Made by a program: the position numbers and the translations under genes | Shown: in pieces, positions 31,951 through 40,522 of the stretch | How the letters are laid out: every line of letters begins with the position of its first letter | Numbering within the stretch: position 1 is the stretch's first letter | The notes under the pieces: generated by a model | What the model was told of the DNA's origin: nothing | What the model saw: only the letters and a program-made list of their open reading frames with translations | Databases searched by the model: none | NCBI GenBank assembly: GCA_029959295.1 | Contig: JASCOH010000001.1 | Span: 868,001-932,000 of the forward strand | Source of the DNA: Flavobacteriaceae bacterium PS02334 | GTDB lineage: Bacteria > Bacteroidota > Bacteroidia > Flavobacteriales > Flavobacteriaceae | Direction of reading: 5' to 3' | Length of the DNA: 64,000 bases

Positions 31951-34146
31951 TTAATTTGCTACTTCGCTTATAAATTTGATTCGCATCAGCCTTAATTCTT
32001 CGATATCATAATCACCATCGAATTCTTTCAGTGCGTCCTTAATACTGTCAGATTCCGATTCCATGAAATATTCTTGGATTTCTTCTTGCTGGTCTTCATC
32101 GAGGATATCGTCGATCCAGTATTTGATATTCAGTTTGGTTCCTGAATAAACGATCTGTTCCATTTCTTTCAAAAGCGCTTCCATGTCAAGGCCTTTTGCT
32201 TTTGCAATATCGTTTAGCGAAAGTTTTCTATCGACATTTTGAATGATGTATAATTTCAAGGCAGAATTTGCTCCTGTTGACTTTACAACCAAATCATCCG
32301 GACGGATGATGTCATTTTCATCCACATATTTTGCAATAAATTCTACGAAATCTTTACCATATTTCTTGGCTTTTCCTTCACCGACTCCGTGGATATTGCC
32401 TAATTCTGTAATCGAAATTGGATATTTCAACGCCATATCTTCCAACGAAGGATCTTGAAAAACCACGAAAGGCGGCACGTTTAATTTCTTGGCCACTTTT
32501 TTGCGCAGATCGCGAAGCATTCCCATTAAAACTTCATCAGCAGTTCCTGTAGATTTTGCTGCGGTTACGATTGCCGTATCTTCGGTTTCATTGTATTCAT
32601 GATCTTCAGACATAGCAAAAGAATGCGGTGTTTGTATGAAATCAGCTCCTTTATTTGTCAATTTTAGAATCCCGTAAGTTTCGATATCTTTTGACAGATA
32701 GCCTTCCACTAAAACCTGGCGGATCAAAGCCATCCAATATTTTTCTTCAAAATCAGCCCCTGTTCCAAAAAATTTCTGGGTATCTGTTTTGTGCGCTTTT
32801 ATGGTCGCATTTACCTTTCCTGTCAAGGTAAAAATAATTTCTTTTGATTTGTATAAATGTTTTGTATCGCGAACAACTTTCAGCAATTTGACCACTTGAT
32901 CTTTCGCTTCCACTTTTTTCTTCGGATTGCGAACATTGTCATCCATGTCGGCACCTTCGCCGGTTTCACTGCTAAATTCTTCTCCAAAATAATGCAATAG
33001 AAATTTCCTTCTAGACATAGAAGTTTCTGCATAAGCCACGACTTCCTGCAAAAGTGCAAAACCAATTTCTTGTTCTGCAACTGGCTTTCCTGACATAAAT
33101 TTTTCTAGCTTTTCTACATCCTTATACGAATAATAAGCTAAACAATGTCCTTCGCCACCGTCTCTTCCGGCTCTTCCCGTTTCTTGGTAATAGCTTTCTA
33201 GAGATTTTGGAATATCATGATGAATTACAAAACGAACATCTGGCTTGTCAATTCCCATCCCAAAAGCAATGGTTGCGACAACGACTTCCACATCTTCCAT
33301 CAAAAACATATCTTGATGTCTGGCTCGTGTTTTTGCATCTAAACCAGCATGATAAGGCACCGCGCTGATTCCGTTTACTTGCAAAACATTGGCAATTTCT
33401 TCTACTTTTTTACGGCTTAGGCAATAAATAATTCCTGATTTTCCTTTGTGTTGTTTTATAAATCGAATAATATCCGACTCAATGTTTTTGGTTTTCGTTC
33501 GTACTTCATAGAATAAATTTGGCCGATTAAACGACGCCTTGAAAGTATTGGCTGTCACCATATCCAAATTTTTCAAGATATCTTCCTGAACTTTTGGGGT
33601 GGCAGTTGCCGTCAAGCCAATCACCGGAATATCACCCAATTGCTTGATGATAGACCTCAGATTTCTATATTCTGGACGAAAGTCATGTCCCCATTCTGAA
33701 ATGCAATGCGCTTCATCAATGGCAACAAAAGAGAGCGGAACGCTTTTCAAAAAAGTAGTATATTCTTCTTTCGTAAGCGATTCTGGAGCAACATATAGTA
33801 ATTTTGTAATCCCTGAAACAATGTCTTTTTTGACTTGGGCAATTTCTGTTTTGGTAAGCGATGAATTTAAAACATGAGCGATTCCATTTTCAGAAGAAAC
33901 ACTTCTTATGGCATCGACTTGGTTTTTCATTAAAGCAATCAGGGGGGAAACTACGATGGCAGTTCCTTCTTGAATTAACGCAGGCAATTGATAACAAAGC
34001 GATTTTCCGCCTCCTGTGGGCATGATTACGAATGTATTATTTCCTGTTATGATACTCTTGACAACTTGCTCCTGCAATCCTTTAAATTGGCTGAAGCCAA
34101 AATATTTTTTTAATTCTTTATGGATGTCAATTTCGTTTGAATTCAT
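31951..34146 (-). CDS. recQ: ATP-dependent DNA helicase RecQ
   Basis: A 731-aa superfamily 2 helicase. Motif I is MPTGGGKSLCYQLPA (about 42-56), motif II is DEAHCISEWGHDFRPEY (about 143-159), and the QETGRAGRDG motif VI is at about 320-329. An RQC winged-helix region, an HRDC domain (about 540-615) and a C-terminal HTH_40-like domain (about 635-730) follow. It unwinds DNA 3'-5' in recombination repair. The 731-residue length, about 120 longer than E. coli RecQ, is accounted for by the C-terminal HTH domain. Divergent from kdsD. Confidence 0.93.
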   Translation of the reverse strand: MNSNEIDIHKELKKYFGFSQFKGLQEQVVKSIITGNNTFVIMPTGGGKSLCYQLPALIQEGTAIVVSPLIALMKNQVDAIRSVSSENGIAHVLNSSLTKTEIAQVKKDIVSGITKLLYVAPESLTKEEYTTFLKSVPLSFVAIDEAHCISEWGHDFRPEYRNLRSIIKQLGDIPVIGLTATATPKVQEDILKNLDMVTANTFKASFNRPNLFYEVRTKTKNIESDIIRFIKQHKGKSGIIYCLSRKKVEEIANVLQVNGISAVPYHAGLDAKTRARHQDMFLMEDVEVVVATIAFGMGIDKPDVRFVIHHDIPKSLESYYQETGRAGRDGGEGHCLAYYSYKDVEKLEKFMSGKPVAEQEIGFALLQEVVAYAETSMSRRKFLLHYFGEEFSSETGEGADMDDNVRNPKKKVEAKDQVVKLLKVVRDTKHLYKSKEIIFTLTGKVNATIKAHKTDTQKFFGTGADFEEKYWMALIRQVLVEGYLSKDIETYGILKLTNKGADFIQTPHSFAMSEDHEYNETEDTAIVTAAKSTGTADEVLMGMLRDLRKKVAKKLNVPPFVVFQDPSLEDMALKYPISITELGNIHGVGEGKAKKYGKDFVEFIAKYVDENDIIRPDDLVVKSTGANSALKLYIIQNVDRKLSLNDIAKAKGLDMEALLKEMEQIVYSGTKLNIKYWIDDILDEDQQEEIQEYFMESESDSIKDALKEFDGDYDIEELRLMRIKFISEVAN

Positions 34147-34168
34147 TCTTTTTTAATGGTATTTTACA

Positions 34169-34176
34169 TAAATTTG
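34169..34176 (+). promoter_or_regulatory. -7 promoter box of kdsD
   Basis: TAAATTTG fits TAnnTTTG. It implies transcription starting near 34183, which excludes any kdsD start upstream of that point and supports the TTG at 34233. Confidence 0.45.
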
Positions 34177-34232
34177 CACCACATAAAGATACAACTTTCT
34201 TTTATACCCGCAAATTTTATAAAAAATCTGTT

Positions 34233-35198
34233 TTGACAAGAAAAGAATCCATATTGGCTACTGCCAAAAACACAATTATAGCTGAGAGTAAGGCCATTGC
34301 GAATCTTTCAGAACTGCTCACCGAAGATTTTGCCAAAGCCGTTGAAATCATTTTTCAGTCAAAAGGAAGATTGGTCGTGACCGGCATCGGGAAAAGCGCC
34401 ATCATCGCCCAAAAAATAGTCGCAACAATGAATTCTACAGGAACTCCCTCGATGTTTCTGCACGCTTCTGAAGCCATTCACGGCGACTTGGGAATGCTGC
34501 AAGACGGCGACGTGACGATCTGCATTTCAAAAAGCGGCAACAGCCCTGAAATCAAAGCTTTGGTGCCGCTATTGAAACGTTTCGGAAATCCTTTGATTGG
34601 AATTACCGGAAATCTGACTTCTTTTTTAGGAAAAGAATCCGACTACGTCTTGAATGCGTATGTTGAATCAGAGTGCGATCCGATAAATCTTGCTCCGACG
34701 AACAGCACGACAGCACAATTGGTAATCGGTGATGCGCTTGCTGTTTGTTTAATGGAATTGCGTAATTTTAAGGCTGAAGATTTTGCGAAATACCATCCAG
34801 GCGGTGCTTTGGGCAAGAAACTTTTGCTTCGCGTAAAAGATATGCTCGAGCCAAATCGCAAGCCTCAGGTCTCGCCAGATTCTAGCATTAAAACCGTAAT
34901 TGTTGAAATTTCTGAAAAGCGTCTTGGCGTAACTGCGGTCGTCGAAAACAATAAAGTAATCGGAATTGTGACTGACGGAGATATTCGAAGAATGCTAAAC
35001 GACCGCGATTCTTTTAGCGATTTGACTGCAAAAGATATCATGACCAAAAATCCGAAGATGGTAAAATCATCAGATATGGTTGTGGATGCGCTGAATATTT
35101 TAGAAGATTTTTCTATAACACAGCTGATTGTTGCTGACAATGACGAATATTTGGGTGTAATTCATCTTCATGATATTTTAAAAGAAGGAATCGTATAA
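34233..35198 (+). CDS. kdsD: Arabinose-5-phosphate isomerase (KpsF/GutQ family)
   Basis: A 321-aa enzyme that converts ribulose-5-phosphate to arabinose-5-phosphate, the precursor of Kdo in lipopolysaccharide. A SIS domain (about 35-165: VVTGIGKSAIIAQKIVATMNSTGTPS, SKSGNSPEI) is followed by two CBS domains (about 200-320). The frame is open upstream to 34137, but that would overlap recQ and precede the likely transcription start. The TTG at 34233 (LTRKESILATAKNTI) gives the family's usual length. tatC follows with a 1-base overlap, then an AhpD-like gene and lptB. Confidence 0.9.
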   Translation: MTRKESILATAKNTIIAESKAIANLSELLTEDFAKAVEIIFQSKGRLVVTGIGKSAIIAQKIVATMNSTGTPSMFLHASEAIHGDLGMLQDGDVTICISKSGNSPEIKALVPLLKRFGNPLIGITGNLTSFLGKESDYVLNAYVESECDPINLAPTNSTTAQLVIGDALAVCLMELRNFKAEDFAKYHPGGALGKKLLLRVKDMLEPNRKPQVSPDSSIKTVIVEISEKRLGVTAVVENNKVIGIVTDGDIRRMLNDRDSFSDLTAKDIMTKNPKMVKSSDMVVDALNILEDFSITQLIVADNDEYLGVIHLHDILKEGIV

Positions 35199-36022
35199 TG
35201 GCAAAAAAGAACACTAACGAAATGTCGTTTTTAGACCATCTCGAAGAACTGAGATGGCTTTTGATCAGAAGCACGCTGGCTATTTTAATATTGGCAGTGG
35301 TTGCTTTTTTCTTCAGCGACTTTATTTTCGACGAAATTATTTTCGGACCTAAAGATCCTAATTTTATAACCTATCACTGGTTTTGCGAAGCAAGCAAGCT
35401 TTTTGGAGCCGGAGATGAAGGATTTTGCAACCAAAAGATAACTTTTGACGTGCAAAGCCGTGTCATGTCTGGGCAATTTAATGCGCACATGTGGACATCG
35501 ATTACTGCCGGATTCATTCTTGCCTTTCCTGTTATTTTATGGGAATTATGGAAATTCATCCGACCTGCTTTATATGACAAGGAAAGAAAAAATGCCAAAT
35601 TATTCTTAGCCATTTCTTCCTTTTTATTTTTCTTGGGAGTTTTATTCGGCTATTTTATTATTACGCCACTTTCCATCAACTTTTTAGCCGGATATCAAGT
35701 CAGCGCGCAGATTCACAATGACATCGATTTAGATTCTTATATTTCACTGATCAGAAGCACGACATTATCTTGCGGACTGGTTTTTGAATTGCCAATCGTG
35801 ATGTTTTTCCTTTCGAAATTAGGAATTGTAACGCCTACTTTCTTGAGAAAATACAGAAAACATTCTATTGTAGTCATCTTGATTATCGCAGCAATCGTAA
35901 CGCCTCCGGATATTGTGAGCCAAATAATTGTGACTATTCCATTATTAATTTTATACGAACTCAGCATCTTTATTTCTGCCGGAGTTTTAAAAGCAAAACA
36001 AAAAAATGAGCAACTTAGTTAA
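35198..36022 (+). CDS. tatC: Sec-independent protein translocase TatC
   Basis: A 274-aa inner-membrane protein with six helices and the TatC opening FLDHLEELRWLLIRS. The first periplasmic loop has a long insertion (about 45-95) of the kind seen in Bacteroidota. The AFPVILWELWKFIRPALYDKERK segment (about 109-131) is characteristic. It forms the Tat receptor complex that exports folded proteins, and the DUF1501 protein in this window has a Tat-like leader. No tatA/B is seen here. It overlaps kdsD by 1 base and the AhpD-like gene by 17. Confidence 0.94.
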   Translation: MAKKNTNEMSFLDHLEELRWLLIRSTLAILILAVVAFFFSDFIFDEIIFGPKDPNFITYHWFCEASKLFGAGDEGFCNQKITFDVQSRVMSGQFNAHMWTSITAGFILAFPVILWELWKFIRPALYDKERKNAKLFLAISSFLFFLGVLFGYFIITPLSINFLAGYQVSAQIHNDIDLDSYISLIRSTTLSCGLVFELPIVMFFLSKLGIVTPTFLRKYRKHSIVVILIIAAIVTPPDIVSQIIVTIPLLILYELSIFISAGVLKAKQKNEQLS

Positions 36023-36353
36023 AGAATTCAACGATTATCGTCAGGTAATGAACGAAAAATTGCTAAACGATAACAATAAAGTCATCAAGAGAATTTTCAA
36101 TCTCGACACCAACGCTTACATGGAAGGCGCTTTGGATGTAAAAACAAAAGAACTTCTAGGCCTTGTGGCTTCAGCAGTTTTGCGTTGCGACGACTGCGTA
36201 AAATATCACTTGGAAACTAGTTTCAAAGAAGGAATCACAAAAGAAGAAATGATGGAAGCGATGTCAATTGCAACTTTAGTTGGTGGCACAATCGTAATTC
36301 CGCATCTTCGAAGAGCTTATGAATTCTGGGAAGCGCTAGAAGAAAATAAATAA
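36006..36353 (+). CDS. AhpD-like carboxymuconolactone decarboxylase family protein
   Basis: A 115-aa helical protein of the CMD/AhpD superfamily. The core motif RCDDCVKYHLETSFKEGITKEEMMEAM (about 58-84) holds a CxxC pair and the downstream His used as a disulfide redox centre in AhpD-type proteins. Members act as small thiol peroxidase-type proteins or decarboxylases; here a redox role is likely but unproven. The start overlaps tatC by 17 bases, so the two are translationally coupled. Confidence 0.85.
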   Translation: MSNLVKEFNDYRQVMNEKLLNDNNKVIKRIFNLDTNAYMEGALDVKTKELLGLVASAVLRCDDCVKYHLETSFKEGITKEEMMEAMSIATLVGGTIVIPHLRRAYEFWEALEENK

Positions 36354-36369
36354 TTGTTAATTGCCCGAT

Positions 36370-36435
36370 TTGTTTAATCGATTATTTGTTTATTTGTCCA
36401 ATCGATTAAACAACATACCGATTAAACGATTAAAC
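36370..36435 (+). repeat. Inverted and direct CGATTAAAC repeats upstream of lptB, including interspersed repeat copy 2
   Basis: TTGTTTAATCGATT (36370-36383) is perfectly complementary to 36400-36413 across a 16-base loop. Two further CGATTAAAC words follow before 36436. The segment 36373-36392 is the second copy of the 20-nt string at 95-114. The gap lies between the AhpD-like gene and lptB. It may be a dispersed palindromic element rather than an operator. Confidence 0.5.
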
Positions 36436-36444
36436 AACAAAAAA

Positions 36445-37185
36445 ATGGTTTTAAGAGCTGATAATTTAGTCAAGACATATAAAGGAAGAAGTGTCGTAAA
36501 AGGTATTTCTGTAGAAGTAAATCAAGGCGAAATCGTCGGGCTTTTGGGTCCGAATGGTGCTGGAAAAACGACTTCTTTTTACATGATTGTAGGTTTGGTA
36601 AAACCGAATAGCGGAAAGATTTTCTTAGACAATCAAGAAATTACCGATTTCCCGATGTACAAAAGAGCACAAAACGGAATCGGTTATCTAGCGCAAGAAG
36701 CTTCAGTCTTTAGAAAACTAAGCATTGAAGACAATATCTTGAGCGTGCTGCAACTGACAAATCTTTCAAAAGCAGAACAAGAAGCCAAGATGGAAAGCCT
36801 GATTGACGAATTCAGCTTGGGACACATTCGCACGAACCGTGGCGACTTGCTTTCTGGAGGAGAAAGAAGGCGTACAGAAATTGCGCGTGCTTTGGCAACT
36901 GATCCAAAATTTATTCTTTTGGATGAACCTTTTGCTGGAGTAGATCCTGTTGCCGTGGAAGACATCCAAAGAATTGTGGCGCAATTAAAGAATAAAAATA
37001 TCGGAATTTTGATCACCGATCACAACGTTCAAGAAACTTTAGCGATTACTGATAAAACGTATTTGATGTTTGAAGGAGGAATCCTGAAAGCTGGAGTTCC
37101 TGAAGAATTAGTTGAGGATGAAATGGTCAGAAGAGTTTATCTCGGACAGAATTTCGAGCTTCGTAAGAAGAAATTAGATTTTTAG
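36445..37185 (+). CDS. lptB: LPS export ABC transporter ATP-binding protein LptB
   Basis: A 246-aa cytoplasmic ATPase that powers LptFG in moving lipopolysaccharide to the outer membrane. Walker A is GPNGAGKTT (about 37-45), the Q-loop is GYLAQEASVFRKLS, the signature is LLSGGERRRTEIARAL (about 137-152), and Walker B is FILLDEPFAGVDP (about 159-171), with ITDHNVQET containing the H-loop. The ATG at 36445 follows AACAAAAAAA; the longer frame from 36361 runs through intergenic repeats and is not used. It closes the kdsD-tatC-ahpD-like-lptB group. Confidence 0.93.
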   Translation: MVLRADNLVKTYKGRSVVKGISVEVNQGEIVGLLGPNGAGKTTSFYMIVGLVKPNSGKIFLDNQEITDFPMYKRAQNGIGYLAQEASVFRKLSIEDNILSVLQLTNLSKAEQEAKMESLIDEFSLGHIRTNRGDLLSGGERRRTEIARALATDPKFILLDEPFAGVDPVAVEDIQRIVAQLKNKNIGILITDHNVQETLAITDKTYLMFEGGILKAGVPEELVEDEMVRRVYLGQNFELRKKKLDF

Positions 37186-37213
37186 ACAAAAGAAGAAAGA
37201 GAAAAGAGTATAT

Positions 37214-37252
37214 AAAAAAACCCGAAAGTTGTTTCAATTTTCGGGTTTTTTT
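37214..37252. terminator. Rho-independent terminator after lptB
   Basis: AAAACCCGAAA and TTTCGGGTTTT arms around GTTGTTTCAAT, with an A run before and a T run after. It can serve lptB (+) and possibly the converging lysozyme gene (-). Confidence 0.88.
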
Positions 37253-37291
37253 TAGACAATTTCCTTGAACCTTTTACCCAAAACCCTGAGC

Positions 37292-38149
37292 CTAATTTAT
37301 CACGAAATATCCCAATTGCTTCGGCGTTCCATTATAAACATTGATATCGACAGTTCCTTTGATTCCTGGAACCGTGGCTTTTTCTGTAAATTGCCAGAAC
37401 GTCCATTCGTCTTTTATGTTTTCTACGAAGAAATTATAATTCGCAATCCAGAACGTATATTCGCTGAATTCATCTTCTAGAAAATCTGAATAATAACTTT
37501 CTCCTGAATAAATTATCGGTTTTACTTTGTAATGCTTTTCCACCCTATTCAGCCAGCGTCTCAAACCCACTTTTAAACTGTCAATGGATTGTTCTTCTGG
37601 CAACTTTTCAATATCTAAAACCGGGGGCAAATCGCCCGATTTCAGCTTTACATTTTTTATAAAATTTTCAGCTTGCTCGATAGAATTTTCATTTGGCCTG
37701 TAATAATGATAGGCGCCACGAATAAATTTATGCTTTTTCGCCGCCTGCCAATTTTCTTTGTATTTGGTATCGACTTTGTTTTTTCCGGCTGTTGCGCGAA
37801 TAAAAACGAATCCGAGTGGAAAAGTTTCGTCGATGGTGTTGGCTTTTTTCCAGTCAATTTTTCCTTGGTATTCTGAAACATCAAAGCCGTAGACTTTGTT
37901 TTCGTGCTTGCTCAAGACTTCGTAAATTCTGAGATCTGCAATTCTTCTTTCGTCTTCAGAGAGTTTTTTATCGGTTTTAAAACTGAAATAATAGGCTAAA
38001 GCTTCACGGTAATGATAAGCAGTTCCTAAGATTAAGAGGATGAAAAAGGCTCCAATGGAAAACTTCAAGACGTTGCCTGAAAAGAAAGATTTTTTCTTTT
38101 TGGACTTTCGTCTTGTGGTTGGTTTTCTTTTTGGAATTGGTTTTTTCAT
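37292..38149 (-). CDS. Glycoside hydrolase family 25 lysozyme-like protein, membrane-anchored
   Basis: A 285-aa protein. A very basic N terminus (KKPIPKRKPTTRRKSKKKK) precedes one transmembrane helix (about 30-47), a linker and a GH25 domain (about 85-285). Catalytic and structural residues lie in YGFDVSEYQGKIDW (about 87-100), GAYHYYRP (about 145-152) and LPPVLDIEKLPEE (about 172-184). GH25 enzymes cleave the glycan strand of peptidoglycan. It probably acts in the periplasm from the inner membrane during cell-wall remodelling. Convergent with lptB. Confidence 0.9.
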   Translation of the reverse strand: MKKPIPKRKPTTRRKSKKKKSFFSGNVLKFSIGAFFILLILGTAYHYREALAYYFSFKTDKKLSEDERRIADLRIYEVLSKHENKVYGFDVSEYQGKIDWKKANTIDETFPLGFVFIRATAGKNKVDTKYKENWQAAKKHKFIRGAYHYYRPNENSIEQAENFIKNVKLKSGDLPPVLDIEKLPEEQSIDSLKVGLRRWLNRVEKHYKVKPIIYSGESYYSDFLEDEFSEYTFWIANYNFFVENIKDEWTFWQFTEKATVPGIKGTVDINVYNGTPKQLGYFVIN

Positions 38150-38460
38150 TTCGTAAAAATAGATTTTTTTTGGATGTATTTATTTTTTGGAACGCGGATT
38201 TTATGCGGATGACACAGATTCTCGCGGATTTTTTTCTTTCTTTATTTGGAACGTAATATTTATTCGCGAGGATTGTCGACAAAGATTGGTCCTGACGTTT
38301 ACAAAAAGCGGAAAGTTTCTAAAATAGCCCCGATGTCAGCGACTATCCTTTTCTTTTTTTCTTTAAAAAAGAAAAGATTGTGCTGAACAGCGGGAATTGC
38401 CTTTACAGATAATTGACTGTTGATTCGCTTCAAAGAAAAAATGGCCACAGATTTAAATAA
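38150..38460. other. Intergenic region (311 bp) with a palindromic dispersed repeat
   Basis: This gap between the lysozyme gene and pssA (both minus) contains no credible gene. Its main content is the palindromic element at 38323-38396. A second repeat-like stretch runs from about 38190 to 38265, with GGAACGCGGATTTTATGCGG and a later GGAACG. No promoter pair was identified. Confidence 0.55.
38323..38396 (+). repeat. Palindromic interspersed intergenic element
   Basis: The outer ends CCCCGATG and CAGCGGGA are imperfectly complementary (6 of 8). Inside, TTTCTTTTTTTCTTT meets AAAGAAAAG around a short AT centre, so the whole 74-base unit can fold into a long hairpin. It sits in a gene gap and looks like a REP-type dispersed element rather than a simple terminator. 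Other copies would lie outside this window. Confidence 0.55.
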
Positions 38461-39180
38461 TCAAATGGATTTTTTCTTGTTTGTGAAGACCGAAAGTAAA
38501 ATATAAAACAAGATTAATAGCGGAATTCCGAGGATTTTAAAGAATACCAAAAGCAATACTGAAATTGACAAAAAGATAATTTGCAGCTTGTTTTTGGCGA
38601 AGCTGAAGTTTTTTACCTTTAGGGAAAAAAGCGGAATTTCAGCATTTAAAATATAAGCACTTAATAAAGAAATTGCTAACAAAACATATTCATTGCTTAA
38701 GGCTTTTGTGATGAATTCATATTGGTTATCGAATAAAATCAACGGCAAGCTTAAGATAAAAAGAGCGTTTGCTGGCGTTGGCAAGCCGATGAAAGAGTCA
38801 GTTTGGCGCGTGTCTACGTTGAAATTTGCGAGGCGATAACAAGAACCTAATGTGATAATGAATCCTAAAAAAGGAAATAATAAAGTCGGCCAACCAAAAG
38901 ATGGAAAACCTAAAGCGTGATTCATCAATTGGTACATTACGACTCCCGGAACGACGCCGCTTGTGACCATGTCGGCCAAAGAATCGAGTTGCAAACCTAG
39001 CGGACTTGAAACTTTGAACATTCTGGCAAAAAAACCATCGAAAAAGTCAAAGAAAATTCCGAGAGAAACGAAGAAAAAAGCGAATTTAAAGTCTTGATGA
39101 AAGGCAAAAATCAGGGCAAAACATCCTGAAAGCAAGTTCAATAAGGTAATTAGGTTTGGAATTTGAGCTTTAATCCGCAT
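38461..39180 (-). CDS. pssA: CDP-diacylglycerol--serine O-phosphatidyltransferase
   Basis: A 239-aa membrane enzyme that makes phosphatidylserine from CDP-diacylglycerol. The first helix is PNLITLLNLLSGCFALIFAF. The CDP-alcohol transferase motif is spread over FFDFFDGFFARMFKVSSPLGLQLDSLADMVTSG (about 45-77), with the DG..AR...G...D...D pattern slightly modified. Several hydrophobic helices follow. The ATG at 39180 is preferred to the TTG seven codons upstream. The product is the precursor of phosphatidylethanolamine. Confidence 0.92.
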   Translation of the reverse strand: MRIKAQIPNLITLLNLLSGCFALIFAFHQDFKFAFFFVSLGIFFDFFDGFFARMFKVSSPLGLQLDSLADMVTSGVVPGVVMYQLMNHALGFPSFGWPTLLFPFLGFIITLGSCYRLANFNVDTRQTDSFIGLPTPANALFILSLPLILFDNQYEFITKALSNEYVLLAISLLSAYILNAEIPLFSLKVKNFSFAKNKLQIIFLSISVLLLVFFKILGIPLLILFYILLSVFTNKKKSI

Positions 39181-39368
39181 ATCTTTGGTTTTTGGTTGCA
39201 AGTCTGCAAATTTAGCACAATAAGTTTACAGTGCGTTGCGTTTCCTATTACAGATTTTATTTCAAGCGCGCTTTTGATGATTTTATTGTGAAAGAGAACG
39301 GAATAACTTCGATAAAATTTATATTTTTGAACAATAATACAGACATCGATCTGTAAAAACAATTTGCT

Positions 39369-40439
39369 TTGAAAAAACCTTTTTTAGTTGCTTTTCTTTT
39401 TGCCAGTTATTTCGCTAATAGCCAATCTGCTAGGAAATATTCCAATGAATTTATGAATATAGGTGTCGATGCGGCCGCTTTGGGGATGTCAAATGCGAAA
39501 GTTGCAAGCACAGATGACGTAAATTCAGGCTATTGGAATCCGGCGGGACTGATTCATCTTGAAGACAAGCAGGTTTCTTTGATGCACGCGAGTTATTTTG
39601 CGAATATTGCGCAATATGATTATGCGGGTTTTGCCATGCCGATTGATAACGAAAGCGCTTGGGGAATTTCTTTGATCCGTTTTGGCGTTGACGACATTTT
39701 AAATACTACTCAATTAATTGACAATCAAGGAAATATTGATTACAACAGAATCAGTTTGTTTTCTACGGCAGATTATGGTTTTACTTTTTCGTATGCCCGA
39801 AAATTAAAAATTCCTGGGTTTCAATATGGCGTAAATGCAAAAGTGATTCGAAGAATTATCGGAGATTTTGCTAATTCTTGGGGATTTGGTTTTGATGTCG
39901 GAATTCAGTTTGAGCGTGACGATTGGCAGTTTGGATTGATGGTTCGCGATGTGACAACGACTTATAATATTTGGAATATCGACCAAAAGGAATACGAAAA
40001 AATCAAAGATGCGATTCCTGGAGAAAACCAAGAAATTCCTGAAGATTCTGAGATTACCATGCCGACTGCGCAGCTTGGAATGGCGAAAAAATTCATCATC
40101 CGATATGATTACAGCATTTTGGCAGCCGCAAATTTAAATATGCGTTTTTCAAGGACCAGTGACATTATTTCTACAGAAGCTGTGAGTATTGATCCTGCTT
40201 TGGGCTTTGAATTTGGATATACCGATTTGGTTTTCTTGAGAGCCGGTGTTGGAAATTTCCAAAAAACAATACAATTGGACGGAGGGGAAAGGGTCGGATT
40301 TCAGCCAAATATCGGCGTTGGATTCAAATATAAAGGAATTCAAGTGGATTATGCCTTGACTGATATTGGCGACCAAAGTGCGGCTTTGTATTCTAATATT
40401 TTTTCTGTAAAAGTGGATTTGGGAATTTTCAGAAGATAA
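39369..40439 (+). CDS. PorV/PorQ-family outer membrane beta-barrel protein
   Basis: A 356-aa outer-membrane protein with a signal peptide (about 1-19, FANS|QS) read from a TTG start; no ATG precedes the signal sequence. The body starts KYSNEFMNIGVDAAALGMSNAKVASTDDVNSGYWNPAGL, the hallmark of PorV/PorQ proteins related to FadL-type barrels. In T9SS, PorV shuttles cargo at the outer membrane. This copy is not beside other por genes, so it may be a PorV-like paralogue rather than PorV itself. Confidence 0.85.
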   Translation: MKKPFLVAFLFASYFANSQSARKYSNEFMNIGVDAAALGMSNAKVASTDDVNSGYWNPAGLIHLEDKQVSLMHASYFANIAQYDYAGFAMPIDNESAWGISLIRFGVDDILNTTQLIDNQGNIDYNRISLFSTADYGFTFSYARKLKIPGFQYGVNAKVIRRIIGDFANSWGFGFDVGIQFERDDWQFGLMVRDVTTTYNIWNIDQKEYEKIKDAIPGENQEIPEDSEITMPTAQLGMAKKFIIRYDYSILAAANLNMRFSRTSDIISTEAVSIDPALGFEFGYTDLVFLRAGVGNFQKTIQLDGGERVGFQPNIGVGFKYKGIQVDYALTDIGDQSAALYSNIFSVKVDLGIFRR

Positions 40440-40522
40440 TCTTTAATAGTTTACTAAACTTTTGCTGCTTGCATCGCAAACTCAAATCTTTTAAAGATAT
40501 TTGTGCTTTAATTTCTTAAGCG

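Noticed and set aside
34137-34232. Longer kdsD start overlapping recQ
   Set aside because: It precedes the TAAATTTG box and adds residues unlike the family; the TTG at 34233 gives the usual length.
36361-36444. N-terminal extension of lptB
   Set aside because: It encodes repeat sequence; the ATG at 36445 starts exactly at the conserved LRADNLVKTYKG segment.
37265-37480. 71-codon plus-strand ORF opposite the GH25 gene
   Set aside because: It is antisense to the conserved GH25 C-terminal region.
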